From assembly GCA_910585235.1 (NCBI GenBank), contig CAJUCM010000017.1, positions 9,974 to 16,396 on the forward strand: 6,423 nucleotides of DNA. The letters are read 5' to 3'. This DNA is from an uncultured Christensenella sp. GTDB taxonomy: Bacteria > Bacillota > Clostridia > Christensenellales > Borkfalkiaceae. A program made the position numbers and the translations under genes. A model generated the notes under the pieces. The model searched no databases and was not told the origin of the DNA. It saw only the letters and a program-made list of their open reading frames with translations. This document shows, one piece after another, positions 1 through 6,263 of the stretch. Position 1 is the first letter of the stretch; each line of letters begins with the position of its first letter.

Positions 1-1
1 C

Positions 2-142
2 GAGAACGACGTAACGCTGAACGACGAACTCGAAAGCGTGCGCTGGTGTACCCGCGAGGAGGCGCCCGCGCTCATCATGAAAGATTCCACCGCGGCGTAT
101 TTCTTAAACGCCGCCCTCCCTGAACTCGGCAAAAAGCGGTAA
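2..142 (+). CDS. C-terminal fragment of a probable NUDIX-family hydrolase (5' end outside window)
   Basis: An open frame enters from the left edge and ends with TAA at 140-142, giving 46 residues. The fragment holds an acidic stretch, then V-R-W-C-T-R-E-E-A, then a run ending T-A-A-Y-F-L-N-A-A-L-P-E-L. The E-x-V-R-W-x-x-x-E-E-A pattern is common at the C-terminal end of NUDIX hydrolases, after the NUDIX box, where the last strand and helix pack against the fold. The NUDIX box (GX5EX7REUXEEXGU) would lie upstream of the window and cannot be seen, so the family call is an inference from the tail alone and no substrate can be given. Codon use is GC-rich, like the synthetase genes and unlike the next gene downstream. 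No terminator separates it from the gene starting 38 bp later, so the two may share a transcript. Confidence 0.5.
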   Translation, partial: ENDVTLNDELESVRWCTREEAPALIMKDSTAAYFLNAALPELGKKR

Positions 143-180
143 TCGATCGTTTTTTTCAATCAATAACGATACTTGAAAAT

Positions 181-432
181 ATGGGTAAAATACTTTGTCC
201 GATATGCGGGAAACATTTTTTCAAAGAAGTAAATGATTTTAATATTTGTCCGTTTTGCGGTTGGGAAAACGACGGCATGCAAAATGATGATGAAAATTTA
301 TCCGGAATGGCAAATGAATTAAGTCAAAAAGAATACAGAATCGTTTACTTGAAATTACTTAACAAACAACCGGACTATGTTTGGGAGAAAACCCCCGAAC
401 TGATGATTGATAAGCAATTGGGGAATAAATAA
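181..432 (+). CDS. Small CPCC-type cysteine-rich zinc-ribbon protein
   Basis: This 83-residue protein has two CxxC knuckles, C6-P-I-C9 and C23-P-F-C26, 13 residues apart. They are followed by G-W-E-N-D-G-M-Q and an N-E-L-S-Q-K-E-Y segment. That order (CPxC, ICPxCxWExDG, then a G-x-x-N-x-x-S-x-x-E helix) matches the cysteine-rich CPCC domain family, small putative zinc-binding proteins of unknown function. The four cysteines should bind one zinc ion. There is no signal peptide or membrane segment, so it is probably cytosolic. The gene is AT-rich (86 G+C of 252 by hand count, 34%) beside neighbours sampled at about 53-57%, which suggests recent acquisition. No Shine-Dalgarno site precedes the ATG and there is no alternative in-frame start just upstream. 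No promoter with a good -35 was found in the 38-bp gap, so it may depend on readthrough from the upstream gene. It ends just before a strong terminator. The family call is fairly firm; the role is unknown. Confidence 0.8.
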   Translation: MGKILCPICGKHFFKEVNDFNICPFCGWENDGMQNDDENLSGMANELSQKEYRIVYLKLLNKQPDYVWEKTPELMIDKQLGNK

Positions 433-450
433 AATTACATTTATCTTATT

Positions 451-498
451 ATAAAAAAGTTAGCGGAGATTTTCAAAAATCTCCGCTGACTTTTTTAT
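451..498. terminator. Bidirectional intrinsic terminator between convergent genes
   Basis: A long, almost perfect inverted repeat lies here. The core is an 11-bp stem, AGCGGAGATTT at 462-472 pairing with AAATCTCCGCT at 477-487, with a 4-nt TCAA loop. The pairing continues outward through a T-G wobble (461/488) and then ATAAAAAAGT (451-460) against ACTTTTTTAT (489-498), for 22 pairs in all. The A-tract on one side and T-tract on the other give a U-run after the hairpin in either direction. It can therefore end the rightward CPCC transcript and the leftward proS-asnS-nucleoside hydrolase transcript. The TAA stop of the leftward operon (497-495) lies inside the outer stem. Confidence 0.93.
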
Positions 499-1292
499 AA
501 ATCCAATAATTTCAGATATTTTTCGCCGTGAACGAATTTCGCATAGGTGAGTTCGTTCCCGTCCCTGTCCTCTCCGTAGCGGATCGTGAACCAGTTCGGA
601 TGGCGCAGATATTTGACGGCAATATCGTCCCAGAGATAACACCCCTTTTCGCCCGACATCAGCGTCAGTTCGCGGGCGCGCGCGACGATCCGCAACAAAA
701 GCGAATCCCCTCCGATCTTCTCATTCTGGATATTCAGAAATGGATCGCGGCAGGAATCCATCGTGACCGCGGTATGCGGATAGGCGACCGCCTCTTTGAA
801 CGCCTCCTTGTCGAGCGCGTGATTGAATTCGTACCCCTGAAAATTCGGTTCTTCCGCAATATTTCCGCCCATGAACACAAATTTTTTCGGGGCGCATTTT
901 CGGAGCAACGCGGGAACGAGGGTCATGGGTCCGAGGCTCAACAGATAATATTCTCCCGAAAAAGCGTTCAGCCACTCGCGGAAAGAAAGCACTTTCGCGT
1001 GAAACGGTTTGTCGCGGAAAAGATCGCCCATACCGTCTCCGCCGTGGACGCTTGCGAGAAATTCAAACGGCTGTTCCTCCGCCGTCGTATCGACGACGGT
1101 CACGGGCGCATAGTTGAAATTACAGTTTGAAACAAGTCTAATCGCGTTGCGCAGCGAAATAGACGGCGGAACGTTCCCGCCGATCGCAACAAGAACGACC
1201 TCCTCATATCCGTCCTCAACGGAATGGGAAAGCACGTCCACCGTCGCCGCCGCATCGTCTAATCCGTAATCGCAGAACAAAACAAGTTTCAT
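495..1292 (-). CDS. Nucleoside hydrolase (IUNH) family protein with altered active site
   Basis: This 265-residue protein belongs to the inosine/uridine-preferring nucleoside hydrolase family, which splits the N-glycosidic bond of ribonucleosides to base plus ribose using a Ca2+ ion. Family landmarks occur in order: C7-D-Y-G-L-D-D13 (the DxDxGxDD calcium/ribose loop), I-G-G-N40, V-H83-G-G-D-G-M-G, S-L-G-P-M-T (119-124), F-M141-G-G, E155-F-N157 followed by D-K-E-A, and L-W221-D222-D-I-A-V near the C-terminus. The length is slightly under the usual 300 or so. Two sites differ from the canonical enzymes: the first Asp of the DxDxG loop is Phe6, and the His of the C-terminal H-D pair (His241 in the Crithidia enzyme) is Trp221, while the metal-binding Asp is kept. 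Substrate, and even hydrolase activity, are therefore uncertain. The start is ATG at 1292, preceded by GAAGGGGG at 1307-1300. A frame extension to a TTG at 1313 would place that ribosome site inside the gene. It is the last gene of the proS-asnS operon, 21 bp after asnS, and ends inside a terminator. Confidence 0.85.
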   Translation of the reverse strand: MKLVLFCDYGLDDAAATVDVLSHSVEDGYEEVVLVAIGGNVPPSISLRNAIRLVSNCNFNYAPVTVVDTTAEEQPFEFLASVHGGDGMGDLFRDKPFHAKVLSFREWLNAFSGEYYLLSLGPMTLVPALLRKCAPKKFVFMGGNIAEEPNFQGYEFNHALDKEAFKEAVAYPHTAVTMDSCRDPFLNIQNEKIGGDSLLLRIVARARELTLMSGEKGCYLWDDIAVKYLRHPNWFTIRYGEDRDGNELTYAKFVHGEKYLKLLDL

Positions 1293-1299
1293 AACCGTA

Positions 1300-1307
1300 C
1301 CCCCTTC
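1300..1307 (-). promoter_or_regulatory. Ribosome binding site that sets the nucleoside hydrolase start
   Basis: On the minus strand GAAGGGGG lies 7 nt before the ATG at 1292-1290. This decides for that ATG over the in-frame TTG at 1313-1311, which would sit upstream of the site and add seven residues not expected before the first beta strand of the family. Confidence 0.8.
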
Positions 1308-1313
1308 AAACAA

Positions 1314-2687
1314 TCACATGACGTTCCCGACCCAACGGGGGAAGAGCGTTACGTCGCGGATATTTTCCATGCCCGTCACATACATGACGAACCGCTCGAA
1401 GCCCAAGCCGAAACCGCTGTGCGGAACGCTCCCGAAGCGGCGTAAATCGAGATATTGTGAATAGGAACCGAGGTTCATTCCCCGCTCCTTCATTGCCGCT
1501 ACCAATTTGTCGTAGTCCGCCTCGCGCTCGCTACAACCGATGATCTCGCCGATCCCTGGCACGAGCAGATCGGTCGCCGCAACGGTTTTACCGTCGGGAT
1601 TCTGCTTCATATAGAACGACTTAATCTGTTTGGGGTAGTTCGTCACGAATACGGGCTTTCGGAACACCTGCTCCGTGAGATACTTTTCGTGCTCCGTCTG
1701 TAAATCCGCGCCCCACTCCACGGGGAAGCGGAAGTCCGCCTTTGCTTTTTTGAGAATTTCAATCGCCTCGGTATAGTCGCAGACCGCAAAGTCGCTGTTC
1801 AAAACGTGATTGAGCTTGTCCTTCAAGCCCTTTTCCATAAAGCTGTCGAAGAACGTCATCTCTTCGGGGCACTCTTCGAGAACGGCACGGATGAGATATT
1901 TGATCATATCTTCCGCGATTTCGATAATGTCGGGAAGCTCGGCAAACGCCACTTCGGGTTCGATATGCCAAAACTCGGAGAGGTGGCGGGTCGTATTGCT
2001 CTTTTCCGCACGGAACGAGGGACCGAACGTATAGATTTTAGAAAACGCCATAGCGGCGACTTCCCCTTCGAGCTGACCGGAGACGGAAAGCCCCGCCCGC
2101 TCGCCGAAGAAATCGTTTTTGAAGTATTCTTCTTCCGAAGCGGCTTTCGCGTTCCAGGGAGCGGTCGTCACGCGGAACATCTCCCCCGCGCCCTCGCAGT
2201 CGCTCGCCGTAACGATGGGCGTATTAATGTAATAATAACCGCGCTCGTGGAAATAGCGGTGCACCGCCTGAGCCGCAACCGAACGCACCTTGAACACGGC
2301 GTTAAAGGTGTTCGTGCGCAGTCTCAAATGCGGGATCCCGCGCAAAAATTCAAGCGTCGTGCGCTTCTTCTGAATGGGATATTCGGGCGGACATTTTCCG
2401 AGAAGGGTCACCGTTTCGGCATTGATCTCCGCGCCGTCTCCCTTGAACGCTTTTACGATTTCGCCCGTCGCCGCTACCGACGCGCCCAAACGGGTACACT
2501 CCGCGTCGAGCGTCATTTTGCTCTTATCGACGACGACCTGCAACTTCGTGAACGACGTTCCGTCCGCAAGCTCCAAAAAGCAGACACTCGACGATTCGCG
2601 GAACGTTCTGACCCAACCGCAGACCGTCGCTTTCGCGCCGATGAGATCTTTGTTCTTCAATATTTCCGAAATATCCGTATGCTTCAT
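1314..2687 (-). CDS. asnS: Asparagine--tRNA ligase
   Basis: This 457-residue class IIb aminoacyl-tRNA synthetase activates asparagine with ATP and charges tRNA-Asn in the cytosol. An N-terminal OB-fold that binds the anticodon covers about residues 15-100 (A-T-V-C-G-W-V-R-T at 20-28, L-E-L-A-D-G 38-43). The catalytic core has motif 1 around 143-160 with the conserved Pro157, motif 2 at 225-245 (F-R-A-E-K-S then T-R-H-L-S-E-F-W-H-I-E-P-E), the segment D-L-L-V-P-G-I-G-E-I-I-G (373-384), and motif 3 at 425-439 (G-F-G-L-G-F-E-R-F). The I-E-P-E-V-A-F and S-V-P-H-S-G-F-G-L-G-F-E-R signatures favour AsnRS over AspRS, which is also much longer in bacteria. The length is close to the usual 460-465. 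The chosen ATG at 2687 has GAGGGA 6 nt upstream. The frame stays open upstream into proS, but that extension is basic and low in complexity and has no homology expectation. It is co-transcribed with proS (10-bp gap) and the nucleoside hydrolase gene. Confidence 0.97.
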   Translation of the reverse strand: MKHTDISEILKNKDLIGAKATVCGWVRTFRESSSVCFLELADGTSFTKLQVVVDKSKMTLDAECTRLGASVAATGEIVKAFKGDGAEINAETVTLLGKCPPEYPIQKKRTTLEFLRGIPHLRLRTNTFNAVFKVRSVAAQAVHRYFHERGYYYINTPIVTASDCEGAGEMFRVTTAPWNAKAASEEEYFKNDFFGERAGLSVSGQLEGEVAAMAFSKIYTFGPSFRAEKSNTTRHLSEFWHIEPEVAFAELPDIIEIAEDMIKYLIRAVLEECPEEMTFFDSFMEKGLKDKLNHVLNSDFAVCDYTEAIEILKKAKADFRFPVEWGADLQTEHEKYLTEQVFRKPVFVTNYPKQIKSFYMKQNPDGKTVAATDLLVPGIGEIIGCSEREADYDKLVAAMKERGMNLGSYSQYLDLRRFGSVPHSGFGLGFERFVMYVTGMENIRDVTLFPRWVGNVM

Positions 2688-2693
2688 AACCGT

Positions 2694-2699
2694 TCCCTC
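2694..2699 (-). promoter_or_regulatory. asnS ribosome binding site overlapping the proS stop codon
   Basis: On the minus strand the proS stop TGA (2700-2698) runs straight into GGGA, so the last two bases of the stop form part of the GAGGGA Shine-Dalgarno site of asnS, 6 nt before its ATG. This layout fits translational coupling and fixes the asnS start at 2687. Confidence 0.8.
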
Positions 2700-4122
2700 A
2701 ATAGGCTCTTGCAAAATAGAGCGTCGTCGCCGCTTTTTTACCGCAGGCAACGCATTTGCAGGCGGTGTGTTCTTTTGCCGCCACGCGGCTCGTCGCCTGC
2801 GCAAACTCTTTGACTTTATCCTCGCAGGCGCGCTCCCCGCACCAGCCCGCACGGACAAAATTTCCGCCGTCAACGCCCTTCAACAGTTCTCCGAGCGTAT
2901 CGGCATCCGCAATGCGCTCCTCCATTCTCTTTTTCGCCTTTTCGTAGAGATTTTCGGAAATCTCCTGCAAGAGCGACGCAACGGCGTTTTCCGCGTCGCC
3001 GAGCGGCAGTTCCGTTTTTTCATATCCGTCGCGGCGGGAAACCGTCATTTTCCCCGCCTCGATATCGCGCGGTCCGAGTTCGATCCTGATCGGAACGCCC
3101 TTCATCTCCCATTCGTTGAACTTCCAACCGGGGGAATTGTCGCTGTCATCAACCTTGACGCGGACGCCAGCCTTTTTCAGCTTCTCTTCAAGTTCGCGGC
3201 ACGCCTCTAAAACGCCCGCCTTTTTGGATGCGATCGGCACGATCACGACCTGAACGGGCGCAACGACGGGCGGAAGCACAAGCCCGCGGTTGTCCCCGTG
3301 CGTCATGATGATCGCACCGATGAGGCGCGTCGAAACGCCGAACGACATCGTATATCCGTATTTCTGCGCACCGTCTTTATCGGTAAATTTAATATCGAAC
3401 GCCTTTGAAAAGTTCTGCCCCAGATAGTGGCTCGTGCCGGACTGCAAACTCTTGCCGTCGTGCATCATAGCTTCCATGCCGTAGGTAGCGACCGCGCCCG
3501 CAAACTTTTCTTTCTCCGTCTTTTTTCCCGTAAGGACGGGCATTGCAAGACAGGTCTTTGCAAACTCCTCATAGACCGCAAGCATTCTGAGCGTCTCCTC
3601 CTCCGCTTCTTCCGCGGAAGCGAACACCGAATGCCCTTCCTGCCATAAGAACTCGCTCGTTCTCAGGAACGGACGGGTCGTCTTTTCCCAGCGCATCACG
3701 TTCGCCCACTGGTTCATGCGGAGCGGCAGATCGCGCCAACTCTCGATCCACTTGCCGTACATCGTCCCGATGATCGTCTCGGAAGTCGGACGGATGCAGA
3801 GCGGCTCTGCAAGTTTCTCCCCGCCCGCGTGCGTGACGACCGCAACTTCCGGCGCAAACCCCTCGACGTGTTCCGCCTCTTTCGTCATAAAGCTCATGGG
3901 AATGAGCAGAGGAAAATATGCGTTCTCGTATCCGTTTTCCTGAAAACGCTTGTTAAATTCGCTTTGAATATTCTCCCAAATCGCATACCCGTAGGGACGG
4001 ATGACCATCGTCCCTTTGACGGGTCCGTAGTCCACGAGTTTCGTCTTGACGACGACGTCCGTGTACCATTGTGCAAAATCCCCGTCGATGTCTGCAATCT
4101 GCGATACAAATGATTTTTCCAT
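2698..4122 (-). CDS. proS: Proline--tRNA ligase, archaeal/eukaryotic-like (type 3) form
   Basis: This 474-residue class IIa synthetase charges tRNA-Pro. The catalytic core has the tract Y-G-P-V-K-G-T-M-V-I-R-P-Y-G (32-45), R-P-T-S-E-T (111-116), motif 2 at about 144-167 (R-W-E-K-T-T-R-P-F-L-R-T-S-E-F then W-Q-E-G-H), and motif 3 at about 264-289 (T-H-G-D-N-R-G-L-V-L-P-P). An anticodon-binding domain follows (about 285-385), then a C-terminal zinc domain with C428, C433, C457 and C460, and a terminal A-R-A-Y. In the related Thermus enzyme four cysteines at nearly the same positions bind zinc, and the C-terminal Tyr reaches into the active site. There is no insertion editing domain between motifs 2 and 3, and the length is about 475, not about 570. 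Both mark the short archaeal/eukaryotic-like type found in many Clostridia. GGGG lies 6 nt before the ATG at 4122. It is the first gene of the operon, 26 nt after the predicted transcription start. Confidence 0.97.
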   Translation of the reverse strand: MEKSFVSQIADIDGDFAQWYTDVVVKTKLVDYGPVKGTMVIRPYGYAIWENIQSEFNKRFQENGYENAYFPLLIPMSFMTKEAEHVEGFAPEVAVVTHAGGEKLAEPLCIRPTSETIIGTMYGKWIESWRDLPLRMNQWANVMRWEKTTRPFLRTSEFLWQEGHSVFASAEEAEEETLRMLAVYEEFAKTCLAMPVLTGKKTEKEKFAGAVATYGMEAMMHDGKSLQSGTSHYLGQNFSKAFDIKFTDKDGAQKYGYTMSFGVSTRLIGAIIMTHGDNRGLVLPPVVAPVQVVIVPIASKKAGVLEACRELEEKLKKAGVRVKVDDSDNSPGWKFNEWEMKGVPIRIELGPRDIEAGKMTVSRRDGYEKTELPLGDAENAVASLLQEISENLYEKAKKRMEERIADADTLGELLKGVDGGNFVRAGWCGERACEDKVKEFAQATSRVAAKEHTACKCVACGKKAATTLYFARAY

Positions 4123-4154
4123 ATTACGCCCCGAAAAATACTTAATTTCCTTAT

Positions 4155-4183
4155 ATTATACAGCTTTTTCACATATTTGTCTA
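4155..4183 (-). promoter_or_regulatory. Sigma-A-type promoter of the proS-asnS operon
   Basis: On the minus strand TAGACA (4183-4178, five of six consensus bases) is followed by a 17-bp spacer and a perfect TATAAT (4160-4155). Transcription would start near 4148, leaving a leader of about 26 nt before proS. That is far too short for a T-box or other riboswitch, so tRNA-dependent leader control of this operon is not expected from this promoter. Confidence 0.8.
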
Positions 4184-4221
4184 TCGTTTGGAAGAATTTT
4201 CCTTAACGATACAGGAGCGGA

Positions 4222-6180
4222 TCAACAGCCGCGGCTTCCGCCGCCACCGCCTCCTCCGCCCGAAGAACCGCCGTGTCCGCCGCCTCCGCCACCGCCGCTG
4301 CTTCCACCGCCTCCGCCAACCGAGCCGATCCCATGCGAAACGCAACGCCCCAACGAATACAAAGAACAGCCGTTCATCCATTCGGGCGCCGCCACGCCGA
4401 GCGCACGGTAGCGCTTCTCTACTTTCTTTGAAATTCCCATGACGAAGCAGTAAGGAATGACGGCAGAAAACCATTCGGGATTTTCGTCAAACAGCCGTTG
4501 GATGCGCGGAAGCTCCGCCGTGAGAATAAATCTTTTGAACCCTTTCAGCCTGCCTAAATCGGCATTCGCCTGCTCGGTCCTGCGCGTCATAAAGAAATGT
4601 AAAACGTAGGCGACCGCCCACCAGACTACGGAGATAACAGAGAAAAACGCATAGTCGTAGATCCTTAACGAAACAAACAAGAGAAAGCCCAGAGCTGGAA
4701 CGGGAAAGGTAAATAGAAAAATCAACGGAATAAAGGAAAATACATTCCACCTGCCGTGATAGTTGATCGCAGTCCCTGCCGCCAGAAACAGGAAAAAGAA
4801 CAACGCGATCGCGTTTTTCAACAGGATGATATTATAAATCAACATAAGAAGTACGGGCAGAATTGCGGAAAAATACAACATGGCAACCGCAAAATCCCTT
4901 CTCTTGTACATGGGATCGGGGAAGTCCGCTTCGATCGTCAAAGCCCTTGCCTTTCGGCGCAGCTCCATCTGTTTCGTTCTCGCGCCGACCGATAAGGAAC
5001 GGCGCAGTTTTTTCGTATCGAGCACGTCGCCGTTTTCGCCGCTCTCGGATAGGAACAGCGCATTGAAATATTCCTTATTTTTGCCGTCCTCTTCTGCGGG
5101 CAAATTTTTTACTTTGCGGACAATAATGTCGCGGTTCCCGTTCTGCTCCAAGGTAACGTATCCCTTTGCCGCCCACTGCAAAATAACGGCGGGAACGTCG
5201 TTCAAACGCGATTCTCCGTACAGCAATGCGGAAGCCCGCATGAGCGAAATCCCCTTCGGCGGAACGACTTCCACGGGTTCGACCGCTTTGCGCGGAAAGT
5301 ATTTTACGGCAATCGCAAATCCCGCAACGATCAGTCCCAACGCGGGAACCGCAAACAGCCAATAGTACCAAAAATGCGTGAGCTCCGTTTGAAAATATCC
5401 TTCGGGCAAAAGCACTTGCACCGTATAACCCTTATTTCTCGCATAAGGGAGCGCGGTCAAAGTCACGGTATTCCCCTCAACGTGAACTTCTTCCCTTTTC
5501 TCCGGATCGGGCGACCACGCTTTTTTGTCGTTCGTCCGCACCGAAACGTTTGAAGCGTCGATGGGTTGCGGAAAATTGATCGTTGCGGAAAATTTCTTCG
5601 TAAACGCCATTGCATAGCCCAGAACGTCGAAAGTGAAATCGTCGTAGCCGGAAATTTTATCGTCGCTCATATCATAAGTGTACGAAAGAAGAAACTCGTG
5701 AAACCCCGTTTCGGAATTGCCGGTGGCTTCAAAATAAGATTCGTCCGCTTTCTGCATTTTTACGGAGAAAAACTGCCCCGCGTCATAATAACTTTGGGTG
5801 ACCTTGGCTCGCTTTCCGTCGATCGCGACCGCGACGTCCGAAAGTTTCGCCAGATACTGTTGCCCGCTCTTTTCCTCCCCGTTGATAACGCGCGTCGTTT
5901 GAGATACCCGCTGAATATCGCGGATAAAGCCCGTATTGATCCCGCTCTTTTGAAATCCGACTTTGTAGCGTTCCGTAACGCGAAAGGTCTTATCCACGTT
6001 TACGTCGATACTAACGTGAACTTCTTCAAACCAATAGTTCGTATCGGGCGTCAGCTCCTCCGCGCCCGCGCTTATTTTTTCGCCCGCGGAACAGAACAAC
6101 GGCAGAAAAGCGGCAAAAAGCATTGCCGCCAACAAAAGCGCCGTCATCCAAGTTTTTTTCAAAACGTTTTGTTTTCTCAT
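4222..6180 (-). CDS. DUF2207 domain membrane protein with Gly-rich C-terminal tail
   Basis: This 652-residue predicted membrane protein matches the DUF2207 architecture; the family's biochemical role is unknown. Residues 1-30 form a signal peptide (R-K-Q...K-K, then a hydrophobic run 13-30), with possible cleavage after A32 or A40. There is no lipobox before C30. Residues about 48-262 form an extracytoplasmic, beta-rich domain starting Y-W-F-E-E-V-H-V and containing V-T-E-R-Y-K-V-G-F then G-F-I-R-D-I-Q, the usual DUF2207 opening. A membrane segment covers 271-294, followed by a soluble part (about 295-427) containing L-Y-G-E-S-R-L and W-A-A-K-G-Y-V-T-L. Four more hydrophobic segments lie near 430-450, 451-473, 480-503 and 510-530. 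Then come L-K-G-F-K-R-F and E-N-P-E-W-F...I-P-Y-C-F-V-M-G (543-582), typical of the family. The tail 622-652 has 23 Gly of 31 residues and ends S-R-G-C. No convincing terminator lies between this gene and proS, so some readthrough is possible. Confidence 0.9.
   Translation of the reverse strand: MRKQNVLKKTWMTALLLAAMLFAAFLPLFCSAGEKISAGAEELTPDTNYWFEEVHVSIDVNVDKTFRVTERYKVGFQKSGINTGFIRDIQRVSQTTRVINGEEKSGQQYLAKLSDVAVAIDGKRAKVTQSYYDAGQFFSVKMQKADESYFEATGNSETGFHEFLLSYTYDMSDDKISGYDDFTFDVLGYAMAFTKKFSATINFPQPIDASNVSVRTNDKKAWSPDPEKREEVHVEGNTVTLTALPYARNKGYTVQVLLPEGYFQTELTHFWYYWLFAVPALGLIVAGFAIAVKYFPRKAVEPVEVVPPKGISLMRASALLYGESRLNDVPAVILQWAAKGYVTLEQNGNRDIIVRKVKNLPAEEDGKNKEYFNALFLSESGENGDVLDTKKLRRSLSVGARTKQMELRRKARALTIEADFPDPMYKRRDFAVAMLYFSAILPVLLMLIYNIILLKNAIALFFFLFLAAGTAINYHGRWNVFSFIPLIFLFTFPVPALGFLLFVSLRIYDYAFFSVISVVWWAVAYVLHFFMTRRTEQANADLGRLKGFKRFILTAELPRIQRLFDENPEWFSAVIPYCFVMGISKKVEKRYRALGVAAPEWMNGCSLYSLGRCVSHGIGSVGGGGGSSGGGGGGGHGGSSGGGGGGGGSRGC
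4225..4317 (-). repeat. Gly-codon-rich low-complexity tract (C-terminal tail of the DUF2207 protein)
   Basis: This stretch is built mainly of GGN glycine codons in runs of 5, 7, 2 and 8, broken by Ser-Ser pairs and one His. On the other strand it reads as proline-rich in two frames, which is an artefact of CCN/GCC triplets. Such tracts can change length by slippage. Many DUF2207 proteins end in a similar Gly/Ser tail, so this is a real protein feature. Confidence 0.85.
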
Positions 6181-6189
6181 CTTTCAAAA

Positions 6190-6218
6190 ATTATAGCACG
6201 CTTCTTTTCGTTTGACAA
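6190..6218 (-). promoter_or_regulatory. Promoter of the DUF2207 gene, giving an almost leaderless mRNA
   Basis: On the minus strand TTGTCA (6218-6213) is followed by a 17-bp spacer and a perfect TATAAT (6195-6190). The ATG begins only 9 nt after the -10 box, so the predicted start site near 6183 leaves about 3 nt of leader. GAAAG directly before the ATG is too close to serve as a normal Shine-Dalgarno site. No better promoter was seen further upstream on this strand. Confidence 0.65.
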
Positions 6219-6263
6219 GCCAAATTATCATAAATCTCGTTGCGAAAAATTTTTATAAAGTAC

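Noticed and set aside
528..1130. Open frame of 200 codons on the + strand opposite the nucleoside hydrolase gene
   Set aside because: It is a shadow frame of a gene with clear family motifs; its basic, Arg-rich composition shows no recognisable domain.
1806..2813. Long open frame (335 codons) on the + strand opposite asnS
   Set aside because: It is antisense to clear asnS and proS coding sequence, is rich in Arg/Phe/His as expected for a shadow of GC-rich codons, and shows no family motif or ribosome site.
2688..2873. 62-residue N-terminal extension of asnS into proS
   Set aside because: It would overlap the conserved zinc domain of proS, is unusually basic, and is contradicted by a good ribosome site at 2694-2699 before the ATG at 2687, which gives the normal AsnRS length.
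4183..4210. Hairpin considered as a terminator for the DUF2207 gene
   Set aside because: The stem is only 6 + 4 bp with an internal loop, and no T-run follows on the minus strand, so it is not a convincing intrinsic terminator.
4046..4411. Proline-rich frame on the + strand across the end of the DUF2207 gene
   Set aside because: The poly-Pro run is the reverse complement of the Gly-codon tract and does not represent a separate protein.
6212..6217. Perfect TTGACA on the + strand as a second -35 box for the phosphomutase gene
   Set aside because: No -10 box lies 16-18 bp downstream; the nearest TATCAT is only 8 bp away. The promoter at 6264-6292 is much better.
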